DNA of 16,899 nucleotides from CAYWBI01 sp964456445 (GTDB taxonomy: Bacteria; Calditrichota; Calditrichia; Calditrichales; J004): assembly GCA_964456445.1 (NCBI GenBank), contig CAYWBI010000077.1, forward strand, positions 1 to 16,899, in the 5' to 3' direction. Made by a program: the position numbers and the translations under genes. Below the pieces are notes generated by a model that was not told the DNA's origin, did no database searches, and saw only the letters and a list, made by a program, of their open reading frames with translations. This document shows, in pieces, positions 6,546 to 16,600 of the stretch. Within the stretch, counting starts at the first letter, position 1. Each line of letters starts with the position of its first letter.

Positions 6546-7148
6546 TCAGGGTGAAATATACAAATTTTTATAATTTTTCTCTAATGTAATTAATTCATGC
6601 TTATAATTGATATTTGTAAACCAGTCATCCCGATAGCCGGGAACGATATGCGGCAAATCGATAATCCGGGCCTGTTCCTTTTCGATCAAATGGTATAATT
6701 TATAATCATGATTTTCAATGGCCTGTTTAAAACTCAAATGTATTCTTGCCGGCCAGATGCTGACCAGTGGTTCGAGACCTTTGTGGGAGCGTGCAATCAC
6801 CGGTACTCCCTGGCTGCATGAGGGATAGAGAAAGCGGTACACATCCACCGGAAGCAGCGGCATGTCCACAGGCATTACGGCCACAAAAGGTTTTGATGCC
6901 TTCACAAGCGCCGTATAAATTCCACCAACCGGACCACAGCCGCGGATAATATCGGGGATGCTGCTTAGGGGAACCTTATCGACCGTAGCAGATTCACCAA
7001 CAAGCATAACATCTGATGATATGGACGTTGCCAATTTATAGGCATAGCGCAATAAAGCTTCCTGCATCAGAAGTGCTTTTTGTTTTGGGGAACCAAAACG
7101 GCTGCTTTTGCCACCGGCGATGATGGCGCTTTGAACATTTTTAAACAT
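6546..7148 (-). CDS. mobA: Molybdenum cofactor guanylyltransferase MobA
   Basis: MobA transfers GMP from GTP to Moco, giving the MGD form used by DMSO-reductase-family enzymes such as formate dehydrogenases and nitrate reductases. The 200-residue protein shows the nucleotidyltransferase loop IIAGGKSSRFGSPKQKALL (9-27), the GPVGGI motif (72-77) and a metal-binding Asp in MPVDMPLL (95), followed by a GLEPLVSIW segment typical of MobA. The C-terminus is lysine- and tyrosine-rich and unremarkable. It begins 10 nt after the nucleotidase gene, so it probably shares that transcript and lies upstream of, not under, the riboswitch. The start ATG has no clear Shine-Dalgarno sequence, which suggests low or coupled translation. 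The N-terminal fit to the family still supports it. Confidence 0.93.
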   Translation of the reverse strand: MFKNVQSAIIAGGKSSRFGSPKQKALLMQEALLRYAYKLATSISSDVMLVGESATVDKVPLSSIPDIIRGCGPVGGIYTALVKASKPFVAVMPVDMPLLPVDVYRFLYPSCSQGVPVIARSHKGLEPLVSIWPARIHLSFKQAIENHDYKLYHLIEKEQARIIDLPHIVPGYRDDWFTNINYKHELITLEKNYKNLYISP

Positions 7149-7158
7149 AATGTAAAGT

Positions 7159-8760
7159 TTACTTTTTTATCCAGCGTCCATCAAGTTTTATTTTGAGAGG
7201 CGTGTGTCTGGCCACGTAATCCCGGACCGCGGTGCGCATTATAATCCCTGTGCGGTCGATATCTTCCTCGGGGATATCCGCCAGGCTGGATAATCCGCTA
7301 TTGCCTTCAGCAAGATAATCGCTCATGGCCACCTTATATATCGCATCTGGCTGAAGCGGTTTACCGGCGATACTAAACGACGTGATCTTATCACCGTCCG
7401 GACGGTTTTTTTCAAAAACAATCTTACCACCGCCGATAGCAAGTCCGCTCCGCCCGCGGGATATCTTGCTCTCGATCAATTTACGCAATTGGGCGCCTTT
7501 CATGGCAATTACGACGATGGTATTACCAAATGGCAGCACCTTAAAAATATCTCTTGGGGTTAGCGGCCCAATTTGTAAATCGGAACGGACGCCACCGAAG
7601 TTGGTAAAGGAAAAATCCGCTCCGCTGGCTTCGATCAACGCATCACAAATTAAGTTATTCATAGGGGATTCACCCTGTGTGCGTGTAAGCGCTGTTTCGG
7701 TAACCCCAATCACATCATCAAATCCCTTTTCCACTTTATTTTGCTGTTCTTTAATGGAATTTGCAACCTCTGTATCCGGCCAGAATTCATCTTCGGTAAG
7801 TAAAAGCAGGTCGCTATCGGAAGCTGGCAGATGGTAGCCCATTACGGATTTTGTCGCAACATCAATATCGATTTCGATCAAACCGATATTCCCACCGTTG
7901 CCATAATTCTGAAAACACAGGGTATGGTTTATGGGATCGCTCCAGGGTTTGTTATAACCTTTATGGATGTGTCCGCCAAAGAGAATATCAATCCCAGGCA
8001 CATAGTGGGCCAGTTCCATGGCGCCAAGATACGACTCCTTTTTGATGTTTTGACGATCGGCTTCCTGTAATTTTTTGTACCCCTCTTCCGTGTTGTACGG
8101 CAGACCCATATGTACAACGGCCATAATGATCTCCGCGCCATTGGCTTTTAATTCCTTAATGGCTTTGCGTGCCGCAGGGGCTTCGGGTGTAAAATCCAAA
8201 TTTTTTATATTCTCGGAAAAACTCATGTTTTTGGTGGCTTCTGTTGTAAGGCCGAAGATGCCAAACTTTATACCCTGCCGTTCGATGATTACCCATGGCT
8301 TTACGGCGGCAAAGGGTTTTCCGGTGGTGGTATCAATAATATTTGCCGAAAGAATTGGAAAATGGGCTTGTTTTGAGCGTTCCAGCAAATTGTCTTTACC
8401 AAGATCAAAATCATGGTTCCCGGCCACGCTCAGGTCATAATCAACACGATTCATATAATCGACAATGGCTTTTCCCGCGGTCTTTGTCCCAAGCAATGTA
8501 CCCTGGAACATATCCCCGGCGTCAAAAAGGAAAAAGATGTCCCCTTCCTTCTGCGCTTTTTGCCGATAGCTTTTTATAATCCCTGCTGCCGAAGCGCCGC
8601 CGCCCAGCATGGGCGGAAAATTCGGATTCAGAAACGTTGCCTCATTCTGGACAATCCCTCCGTGTACATCATTGGAAAAGAGGATATACATTTTTTTTGT
8701 CTGTGCCGGAAGTACACATACGGCTGCCAGCAAAATCAGTATCGATTGTTTTAAGTTCAT
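7159..8760 (-). CDS. Periplasmic 5'-nucleotidase / UshA-type metallophosphatase
   Basis: This 533-residue protein begins with a hydrophobic signal peptide (about 1-20, ending near PAQ), so it is exported. The N-terminal two-metal phosphoesterase domain has all expected ligands: SNDVHGG (Asp31, His33), FDAGDMFQGT (Asp80), GNHDFD (114-119), VVHMG (His217) and GGHIHKG (262-268). The C-terminal half matches the 5'-nucleotidase substrate domain: a TQGESPMNNLICDAL segment, NFGGVRSD, and PFGNTIVVIAMKG. The likely role is removing phosphate from extracellular nucleotides, or cleaving nucleotide sugars or cyclic nucleotides; the exact substrate cannot be told from the sequence. It lies 18 nt after the barrel gene and 10 nt before mobA. 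The Shine-Dalgarno sequence is weak (GGAA). Confidence 0.92.
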   Translation of the reverse strand: MNLKQSILILLAAVCVLPAQTKKMYILFSNDVHGGIVQNEATFLNPNFPPMLGGGASAAGIIKSYRQKAQKEGDIFFLFDAGDMFQGTLLGTKTAGKAIVDYMNRVDYDLSVAGNHDFDLGKDNLLERSKQAHFPILSANIIDTTTGKPFAAVKPWVIIERQGIKFGIFGLTTEATKNMSFSENIKNLDFTPEAPAARKAIKELKANGAEIIMAVVHMGLPYNTEEGYKKLQEADRQNIKKESYLGAMELAHYVPGIDILFGGHIHKGYNKPWSDPINHTLCFQNYGNGGNIGLIEIDIDVATKSVMGYHLPASDSDLLLLTEDEFWPDTEVANSIKEQQNKVEKGFDDVIGVTETALTRTQGESPMNNLICDALIEASGADFSFTNFGGVRSDLQIGPLTPRDIFKVLPFGNTIVVIAMKGAQLRKLIESKISRGRSGLAIGGGKIVFEKNRPDGDKITSFSIAGKPLQPDAIYKVAMSDYLAEGNSGLSSLADIPEEDIDRTGIIMRTAVRDYVARHTPLKIKLDGRWIKK

Positions 8761-8778
8761 AAAATTTCCAATCCGGTA

Positions 8779-10041
8779 TTACTTAAATGTATAACTAAAA
8801 TCAATCCGTCCAAAGGTTTCCGACCAGCTCACCCGGTCTAAATCCGTTCGTGTTGCCTCGCCATAAAGCGCATTATTGTATAAATCTTTTTGGTTATGGT
8901 CCGAATTTGAAAATCCTGCGGCCAAATTTATTTCCACATTGGAAAAATTAAAACCCAAACCGGCGGTTACCGAAGAGCGTGTAAGACTTTTTGTTTCTTT
9001 TAATGTTTGATAGGCAAAACCTACGCGGAAATCCACGTTGTTAAAAAAGGTTTGTTCAACGCCAACATTGATGGTATATGTATCTTCAAAGCGTCGGCCT
9101 ATATTGCGGGTATCGGTAAGTTTGCTCCAAAAGTCATAATAATAATCCAGCATAAGACGGGCCGTCAGTATATTTTGAAAGCGGTAATCGATCCCCGTTC
9201 CAAAACGCGCAGGATATTTTACTTCCCGGGTAGAGGAAGACCGTAGCGTATCCTGCAGAATGCTTACTTTCGTTTTTATCGTATAAGGCAGGCGATAAGA
9301 GGCGCCAATTGTTAAACGTTGATCAACATGATAACTAAGGCCCGGCTGAACAATGACGGGCATACCATCCAAACTGCTGTTCAATTCCAGTGAACGTTTA
9401 AGTGTATCAAGCGCCAGGGCTTTGGGAACAATGCGTTCCCGGTAAATATCATCACCGCTCAAAAAGTTAAGTCCAAGACCGAGTGACAAATCCTTCACAG
9501 GCTCAATAGCAATGTCCAGCGGGATTGCAAACAGGTTTCCGCTGCTTTCGATGATGTTGTAGGCCAGCAGGGCGTCACCAAATCCAGATGAACGTACTTC
9601 CTCAAAATAATCATAATCAAAACTTTTAAAAGGGATATAGCCCGTACCCAAATGCAGGTTCATCCATTCCTTTGGTCCGGCCCAGACCACCTGGCCATAC
9701 ATTTGGTTGTACCAATTGTTTTGGTAATAATAGGAACCGTAATCCACGAAGCCGCCGAAATTATCATAATAAGGGAATGAACGGTCTTCCTCGAGGTTAT
9801 ATAAGCGAATGCCGCCATTGATGGAGATGCCTGAACGGCTATTTATCAACAAGGCCGGATTATGGGTGGCCGCTAAAAAAGCGCTGCCGTTTGCCAACCC
9901 TGTCCCGCCCATAGCAAGCGAGCGGGCAGTAAGACCGGGGATATCATAGCCATAGAGCGTGCGGTCCAGATTTAAGTTTGCCTGCTGCCCCCATCCAAGG
10001 GAGGCGCATATCAAAATCAGTAAAACAACAATTTTTTTCAT
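8779..10041 (-). CDS. Outer-membrane beta-barrel protein, PorV/FadL-like
   Basis: This is a 420-residue protein with a signal peptide (MKKIVVLLILICASLGWGQ) followed by many alternating hydrophobic/polar strands rich in Tyr and Phe. Near the N-terminus it carries ARSLAMGGTGLANGSA followed by THNPALL (39-65), the signature of the PorV/UPF0164/FadL-like outer-membrane protein group. Its function is not known. Members act as T9SS shuttle proteins (PorV) or as transporters of hydrophobic compounds. I chose the ATG at 10041 because GAGGA stands just upstream; an ATG at 10065 would add eight residues before the signal peptide. It starts 25 nt after the HhH-barrel gene and is followed within 18 nt by the nucleotidase gene. 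It is probably a distant paralogue of the protein at 12664-13527. Confidence 0.85.
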   Translation of the reverse strand: MKKIVVLLILICASLGWGQQANLNLDRTLYGYDIPGLTARSLAMGGTGLANGSAFLAATHNPALLINSRSGISINGGIRLYNLEEDRSFPYYDNFGGFVDYGSYYYQNNWYNQMYGQVVWAGPKEWMNLHLGTGYIPFKSFDYDYFEEVRSSGFGDALLAYNIIESSGNLFAIPLDIAIEPVKDLSLGLGLNFLSGDDIYRERIVPKALALDTLKRSLELNSSLDGMPVIVQPGLSYHVDQRLTIGASYRLPYTIKTKVSILQDTLRSSSTREVKYPARFGTGIDYRFQNILTARLMLDYYYDFWSKLTDTRNIGRRFEDTYTINVGVEQTFFNNVDFRVGFAYQTLKETKSLTRSSVTAGLGFNFSNVEINLAAGFSNSDHNQKDLYNNALYGEATRTDLDRVSWSETFGRIDFSYTFK

Positions 10042-10066
10042 CGATTCCTCTAAAGATATACCCATT

Positions 10067-12601
10067 TTAGAAATTATAATTTAGCTCAAGATAGAACGTT
10101 TTCTGAATATCACGGTTCCAGCGGGCAGAATTAAACTGACCGGAGACGGGTGTGCGTACATTATTAAAATTGATATTTTGAATTGGCAATTGAAAATCGG
10201 CTGTATATTTTAAGCGCATGGAAAAGAAAGAATTCATACGCATATACAACGACCCCCAGTAACGAAGCGCACCGCGGGTGCTCTCGGTTACAATAAATTG
10301 CGTGTCTTCAAAATTCCAGAAAAACCCTTTATAATACATCAGCATTCCGGAGAGCTTAAGCCCCTTTGTAAAATTATGGATCAACCCGCCACCGTATGCT
10401 TCGGAACCCAGTACCATATCACCAAAAACACGAGGCCGGGGATGGACAATGGTTTTCCCGTTAACATAAATCAGGTTAAAACTGTCAAAATTTGAGAGAC
10501 GCATGCGCACTCTGCCGCGAAACTCCAGGCTTCTGAAATAACGCAATGAAATATTATTCTGCGCATCACGGGCTTGCCATTTTTGGCGAAGCTGGATTTG
10601 AAGCGGATAAATGGGGTTATAGTTTAGCGTTCCAACCAAACGATATTGAGCGGCGGCATCTGATTTTCGTGACCAGTTATCATATTCAAAACGGGTAGTA
10701 AGCTGCCGTGTCAACTGATAAAAGGAACTGAGATAAAAACCCTCTTCAGCCTGGGGTTGTGCACCATTGCTGTATAATTGGCTGTAAAGAGACGATTGCA
10801 GATAATAATCTTTTTCAAAAATGGTCCCCTTGAAGCGGCTATAGTTGGAAAAAGAACGTTGATAGGGATTATCATATCCTTCGCTGTAATTCCGGTAAAG
10901 GGCGAATAAATTAAAACTCGGATATTGTACAAAGGCAGACAGTACCAGGGCATTGGGGTTTGCGGATAGATCAAACAGGTTGCCGCCTTTATCCAAAACA
11001 CCATATTCCCCGCTGAAGGAAATGTTTTTTACCACCGTCTGAAAATCCAGGCCGAAAACCCGGCGGAAAGAGACAGCCTTATCCCAAAAGGGGTTACTCC
11101 CGCGGGCAATGGAGCCTCCATAACTTTGTTTTATTTCATTGTCTGCGGTCACCTGACGCGCGCTCCAGTTACCCGCAGCGGTTATTTCGGTGGGATCGGG
11201 ATTAAGCAAACGGTCATAAGCGCTTTCATAATAACTAAGCCCCAACCAGGTACCCGGCTGGAAATCATATTGCAGATGGCTGCCAAGGGTGAGTTCGTTC
11301 ACGGCGTCTAACCAGGATAAATCGGTTTGACCGGGTAAACGGGACGCATCATCCGGCGCGTACATAAAACGCTGATTTAAAATGATTAACTGATTAAAGG
11401 AGTGGCGACCGGCGCTATCCACGTCGGTCTTGTTCAAAATAGCATCCCGCGGGGCATAAGAGGCAAAACCAATGGCGCTCAAATTACCATAAGATACTTC
11501 CCCGGCAACACCACGCAATGCAAATTCCCGGGTGCGGGAGTTGTCACCGGCAATACCTTTAAATCGTTTTCTAAACCCAAAACCAGATTTGCGGGGCATA
11601 AAGAAATCGGTATTCTCCATTACCACACCCTGGCCAAAAGTTACACTGTAATTGCCTACGTATAATTTTTTTAAAAGCAGGGGATTGCTGAGACCGGGCA
11701 CCTTGAAAGGAATATCTTCCACACCAACAAAAAATTTCATCTTGGGGATTTGCAGCCCGTTGTTGTTATAATAATAAAGTGGTTCACCGAGATTCCGGAT
11801 GTATGAAAAACCCATTTTATACGTGCGTTCAAAACTAAAACTTCCCTTCACATATTGATTGGGTTGGGTGGAAGCGCCCTGAAACGCCCCGGCAGTTAAA
11901 TTTGCCAATCCCACCTGCTCGGTCAGGTCGCCTTCGGTAACCATAAAAGGTGTATTGTCCTGACGCATGGTGATGTGACCGTGGAAAAGTCCGGGAACAG
12001 CCGGCTCGTTGCCATAGCTTACAAAGTTGCGTGCGTTGGCGTAGCCGTAATAAGACAAACCATCAATGCCGCGCATATCACGCATGCTACGAATCCCACC
12101 GGTTTCGTTCCGATATTTTATAATAGACACCACATCAACCGGGGTCAGGTTCTGCAAATTGATCAGTTCATCATAACTTGCGGTATTGACATCCACCGGG
12201 TCCAAAACCTTTTCAATCCATAAATCGATCAGGGCGTCCGAGGTCCCTTCATTGCTGCTCCAGCGGTCCAGCCGATAGTATAATTGTTCAATACGCTGCT
12301 GAGTGGAACTGGTTGTACGATACGGTTCCACGCGGATCAATGGCTTCAGCTTTAAAAACAGTTTCTGATCGATGCCATCTACCTGGCGCAACTCATAGAT
12401 ATTTTTAAAATCACCACGGTAAAAAACCCGTTCATATATCTTTTTGGCCAGATCTTTTGATATGGGCAGTGTTTCAATTTGCTGCAAACTGGCATTGTTG
12501 ATATCTAACTGTTTTACGGCCACGCTGTCTGTATTTTGCGCATACAAAGTGTTTAGAAACAGCATTACAAAAATAGCAGTCAGGGTTAAAGTTTTTTTCA
12601 T
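10067..12601 (-). CDS. Two-HhH-domain protein fused to a large predicted outer-membrane beta-barrel
   Basis: Residue numbers here count from the upstream TTG at 12622. A signal peptide (8-28, ending LYAQ) is followed by two ComEA-like helix-hairpin-helix domains: 39-97 (LDINNASLQQIETLPIS, later ELRQVDGID) and 142-202 (VDVNTASYDELINLQNLT, later DMRGIDGL). Each has the D-x-N-x-A-S start and the closing GID hairpin. The remaining ~640 residues are amphipathic strands rich in Tyr, Phe, Arg and Asn, ending in Phe like a BAM-inserted barrel. HhH domains of this type bind DNA in the competence protein ComEA; here they would face the periplasm. I chose the ATG at 12601 because it best fits the signal peptide and has a purine-rich stretch upstream. 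The ATG at 12613 is also possible, and neither has a strong Shine-Dalgarno sequence. The substrate is unknown. Confidence 0.85.
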   Translation of the reverse strand: MKKTLTLTAIFVMLFLNTLYAQNTDSVAVKQLDINNASLQQIETLPISKDLAKKIYERVFYRGDFKNIYELRQVDGIDQKLFLKLKPLIRVEPYRTTSSTQQRIEQLYYRLDRWSSNEGTSDALIDLWIEKVLDPVDVNTASYDELINLQNLTPVDVVSIIKYRNETGGIRSMRDMRGIDGLSYYGYANARNFVSYGNEPAVPGLFHGHITMRQDNTPFMVTEGDLTEQVGLANLTAGAFQGASTQPNQYVKGSFSFERTYKMGFSYIRNLGEPLYYYNNNGLQIPKMKFFVGVEDIPFKVPGLSNPLLLKKLYVGNYSVTFGQGVVMENTDFFMPRKSGFGFRKRFKGIAGDNSRTREFALRGVAGEVSYGNLSAIGFASYAPRDAILNKTDVDSAGRHSFNQLIILNQRFMYAPDDASRLPGQTDLSWLDAVNELTLGSHLQYDFQPGTWLGLSYYESAYDRLLNPDPTEITAAGNWSARQVTADNEIKQSYGGSIARGSNPFWDKAVSFRRVFGLDFQTVVKNISFSGEYGVLDKGGNLFDLSANPNALVLSAFVQYPSFNLFALYRNYSEGYDNPYQRSFSNYSRFKGTIFEKDYYLQSSLYSQLYSNGAQPQAEEGFYLSSFYQLTRQLTTRFEYDNWSRKSDAAAQYRLVGTLNYNPIYPLQIQLRQKWQARDAQNNISLRYFRSLEFRGRVRMRLSNFDSFNLIYVNGKTIVHPRPRVFGDMVLGSEAYGGGLIHNFTKGLKLSGMLMYYKGFFWNFEDTQFIVTESTRGALRYWGSLYMRMNSFFSMRLKYTADFQLPIQNINFNNVRTPVSGQFNSARWNRDIQKTFYLELNYNF

Positions 12602-12663
12602 CGTTTTCTTCATCTCATGCAATCGTTTTTGTATAAATTTGATTCATCGCAAGCTCAGCCGGT

Positions 12664-13527
12664 TCACCAACTATACAACAAGCTAAACATGTGCGTTTCC
12701 GCGAGCACCGGATGCGAGCGAAAAGCATAATCCAACTGAAAATTTTCAAAATTTATTCCCAATCCTGCTGTAATACGGTTGGGGTTGGAACTGGCCCCGA
12801 GACGCAAGGCAAGCATTTCAACCAGCTGAAACTCAAAGCCCGCTTCAACCTGCATTTCCGCCCCGAGAGACTGGTCAACGCTGATCGATGTGGTAAGACC
12901 GGTATATGGCCTGTAAGCCGCCCCGACAACAACACGCCGGGGTAAATCTTCCGATGTTTCCACACCCAAACCGGGATTGTTAATATTGTAAATGAAGAGC
13001 CCGAGATAAGTCCGCTTATAAATTGAAGCCATCAAGCCCACATCCATGCCGACGGTTCCGCCGGAACCCAGGTCGGCGCCTTCCACCGATGTGCCGAGGG
13101 ACATGTGATAAAACTTCAGGTTATAACCAATAGACAGTGAGGTATGAATATCATTCAGCAAATAGAAACCATGCGATACCATAGCCGTCGTTTCATTGGA
13201 GAGGCTTGCACCCTGATACTTTACACCAAAACTCTCGATTGAAACCGAAACCGTTCCATAGTCACCGGGAAGGGGCATAACCGCCGACCCAAAAACGGAA
13301 TTGAAAAAAGACAATCCAAAAGGACGCTGATAGGCTATCCCCGTCTGATATTGTCCCAACTGGGCCAGACCGGCTGGATTATAAAAAGCCGCCCAGGCAT
13401 CATTGGCAACCGCCGTAAATGCATTGCCCATCCCGGCGGAACGTGCCGAAGGATAACGGTCGTCAAAAGCCCCGCTATATCCTGCGATTGCAAATAAAAG
13501 GACCAATCCGATAATCTTCATTCTCAT
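12664..13527 (-). CDS. PorV/PorQ-like (UPF0164-type) outer-membrane protein
   Basis: This is a 287-residue exported protein. It has a signal peptide (MRMKIIGLVLLFAIAGYSGA), then the signature ARSAGMGNAFTAVANDAWAAFYNPAGLA (28-55) of PorV/PorQ-like outer-membrane proteins, and then barrel-like strands ending LLYSW. The function is unknown; relatives take part in T9SS or lie next to surface-protein genes. I chose the ATG at 13527 because GGGGAAG lies 5 nt upstream. A GTG at 13545 would place that signal within the gene. It follows the large secreted protein after 124 nt and a possible terminator, so it may be the first gene of its own transcript. The HhH-barrel gene starts 62 nt downstream. Confidence 0.85.
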   Translation of the reverse strand: MRMKIIGLVLLFAIAGYSGAFDDRYPSARSAGMGNAFTAVANDAWAAFYNPAGLAQLGQYQTGIAYQRPFGLSFFNSVFGSAVMPLPGDYGTVSVSIESFGVKYQGASLSNETTAMVSHGFYLLNDIHTSLSIGYNLKFYHMSLGTSVEGADLGSGGTVGMDVGLMASIYKRTYLGLFIYNINNPGLGVETSEDLPRRVVVGAAYRPYTGLTTSISVDQSLGAEMQVEAGFEFQLVEMLALRLGASSNPNRITAGLGINFENFQLDYAFRSHPVLAETHMFSLLYSW

Positions 13528-13632
13528 GTTTTCTTCCCCGATCACATCATGCTGATTTCAAAAACTGTATTTAATTTAACTCTACTCCATTTGAGCAATG
13601 ATTTTACAACTTCCTGCATCCCTCTTTTTGAT

Positions 13633-13658
13633 AAAAAAAATGGACCGTTGATTAACGG
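13633..13658 (-). terminator. Possible weak intrinsic terminator after the large secreted protein
   Basis: The transcript reads CCGTT, AATC loop, AACGG, then TCCA and eight T residues. The 5-bp stem overlaps the stop codon of the upstream gene. The long T-run argues for a terminator. The short stem and the 4-nt spacer before the T-run make it weak. It would separate the 1009-residue protein from the downstream envelope operon. Confidence 0.5.
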
Positions 13659-16600
13659 GAGAGCATCGTTCCCACGACAATGGGGGCCACCTTTTCCTGT
13701 CGTTTGCCGCTTTCATTGTCCACAACTTCAAAATGCAAAATATAGGTCCCAATGGGAACCAATTCGCCCAATTCGTTCCGACCGTCCCATAAATATGGCA
13801 CGCTTAATGGGATGGCCTTGCCATCGACCAACGTTGTTACCAAACGTCCGCCCATATCATAAATACGCAGGGTCACATGTGAATCCGCGCTTCCGCCGAC
13901 ATAGGTGATGGGCATTTTCTCGCCGCGGTCCGGGGCAAAGGGTTTAGGCACAACATCCAATTGAATGGGCTTGCCACTAAAAGTAACGGGCTGGATATCT
14001 TCGGCATAACCAACTAAAATCTGACCGGTATTTAAATAAACACCGTGCGCACCGGTCACATCGATATAATCCCCTTGTTGATAGCTATCCAAATTTAACC
14101 CGGCCGTATCCCAAACCCGAATGGTTGCTTCCCCGCTGCCATCATCAAGATAGATATTTGTACCGCCCCCACCGGACGACTTGCTTTTTACAACCCCCTT
14201 TACATTGACCCAGCTACCTTCATATTTCACAAGCGTGGCTTCTTCAGTCTGTAAAGAAAGAGGTTTTGGCAAAGGGGCATCTTTCTTTAAAATGGTTGTA
14301 GTATAGGAGGTAATTTCAACAACACCGTTATAAATGGCTATTTTCCCTATTAAAACTATCAGGTTCCCACGCACAATATCCGGGTCAACTGCGCCGGGGC
14401 TATAGATATTGATACCCGCGCCGGTTTCATCGGCCATATATGCCGAGGTTCTGCCCATCTGTATAACACCTGCTCCAATAACCACCGTGCCTTTTATGGC
14501 AATGGAGCTGCCGTTTGCCAATTTTCTGGCGTCGGCAATGGGGATGGTTGGGATATTGGTGCCGGTGCCTATAATAACAATCGGGGTGCTTTTAACCATT
14601 GCCAGCGCACCGTTCAGACCGGCTGTTTTCACAATAAAGGTAGAAACCGTATCCGCGTCCGGAGCAGTCATCGCGGTAAGAGTAACAGTTCCTGGGGAAC
14701 CCGTAAAAAGCAGAACATCGTTAAAGAGAAGCGTACCATTTTCAAGGGTAACGGATGCGGCGGAAAAAGCGCCATCCATACTGACCGCGCCGGTGCTTTG
14801 TGCCCATTGCCATTCGGTCGGAACATTAATGCTTACAGAACCGATCGTATCATCAGTCGTAGCTGTAAAACTGAAAGTAAGCTCGGTTATTGACCCTTTA
14901 TCCACGGTTGAAGGCGTCACAACAACTTTCCCGCTGCCGTCGGTTAAAGGTACAAGTGATGTTATGAAAATATCCTGACTATATCCAAGGGTTAATTGTG
15001 TTGCGGCACGATAGGTACCGACAATAGCCCGTACGGCAACCGTATCGCCGACAATATAGCTATTCAAATCAATATTGGCCGTATCCCAGATGCGTACGCC
15101 GATACTGCCGCCGGCATCTTTAATTACAAGGTTTTGACCCGTCCCTGCAACATACTTTTCGGTGATAACGCCCGCTGTCTCCACCATTGTACCTTCCAGG
15201 GTAGAATCCGAGGCCTGGGCAATGGAAAGAAAAGGTATGGCCGGTACTTCATTTCCGCTTGAAAGCACATTAAAAGTAAAATTGGTTATTTCGGTTGTGT
15301 TGCTGAATTCCGCGACTTCACCGGTCACTTCAATTTCGTTGCCCCTGTCAAGATTGGCGACAATTTCCCCCGCACGATAGACATTGATACCCCGGCCGGA
15401 GGCATCCTGAATATAAACATCGGTCCAGCTGGTGCTGGTGATTCCCGCACCTACGGCAACAACACCGCGCAGCGTTACGGTCTTGCCCTTATAAAACTCC
15501 GAATTATTTTGTACATCGGCGATGGTCAGAATTTTAATGACCTGTACCCTGGGTGGGGCCGAAATATTTGTCAGGTTTCCCCCTGACACAGCGGACTTTG
15601 TAAAAAAAACCGAACTTTCGGATTCGGCGGGCGTTGTCAGACCACTTACCGTCATTTCGCCGGTCTGTATATCACTTAACTGGGCGTTGTTAATGGTAAT
15701 CAAATGATCCGTCACTTGCAGGGTTGCAGACGATAAGCCGGTACCCGAAAACTGAACATCGGCAGCGTTACCCGGGAAAGCCCAACTTGCAGGGATTTCA
15801 ATTTGTACAGAGGCCAGCGTATAAGCTGCCGTTCCGGTTAGTGAAAAGGTTAAATCGACCGTGGTCCCCGCCAGAACAGAAACGCTGTCCACGGTAACCG
15901 TTCCGGCACCATCACCTTCCACTTCGCTAAAACTGCCCGGGGAGGGAACGCTGGCCACAAAGCTGCTTTGCCAATTTTCGGTTGCTTCGTTATGGCCGCT
16001 TAGGCCATTACCGCCAGCCGTGATTTCGTCCGTTTCCTGAATACCGTTTCTTTGCAGGCTCTGTATGCCATCGAGAGAGGCAATCCCTTTTTGTGAACCG
16101 GTTGCCAGGTCGGTAAGATATGCAGAAGCATCACTGTTTGTATCGGGGCCGTCGATGGTCACGCCGCTTTTATCCATCCAATTGGTTTTAAAAAAGCCCC
16201 AGGGCATATAATCGACGTCCTGCACTAAATCCGTTTGACCATCCCATTTAAAAAGGATGATCATCCCGCCGCTGGTTTCGAGCTTTAGGTTATCACCGGT
16301 TTGTAAAATCGTCATATCGGGGATATCATTGTTATTTGCGGCAATCTCAAAATCAGGGACAGCCGTATAAGCCGAACTAAACGCCGTTCCATCCAATACG
16401 ACCGTGCGTGTTCCTTTTCCCGGAATGCTTGCCCCGGTAGGAAACTTTACAAGAAAATCGGAATTTTTGGATGAATAAACCCCCGCCACAACCTGATAAT
16501 AGGCTTTAGAGTTGGATAGGTAAACAGAACTTAGATCCAAATCAGAAGTGGAAGGATTATAGATTTCGATAAATGCCTTACCGGCGTCGGTGGAACTTGG

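Noticed and set aside
14409..14978. 189-codon plus-strand reading frame opposite the secreted protein
   Set aside because: It is low-complexity Val/Ser/Thr/Pro-rich sequence produced by reading the repeat-rich gene backwards.
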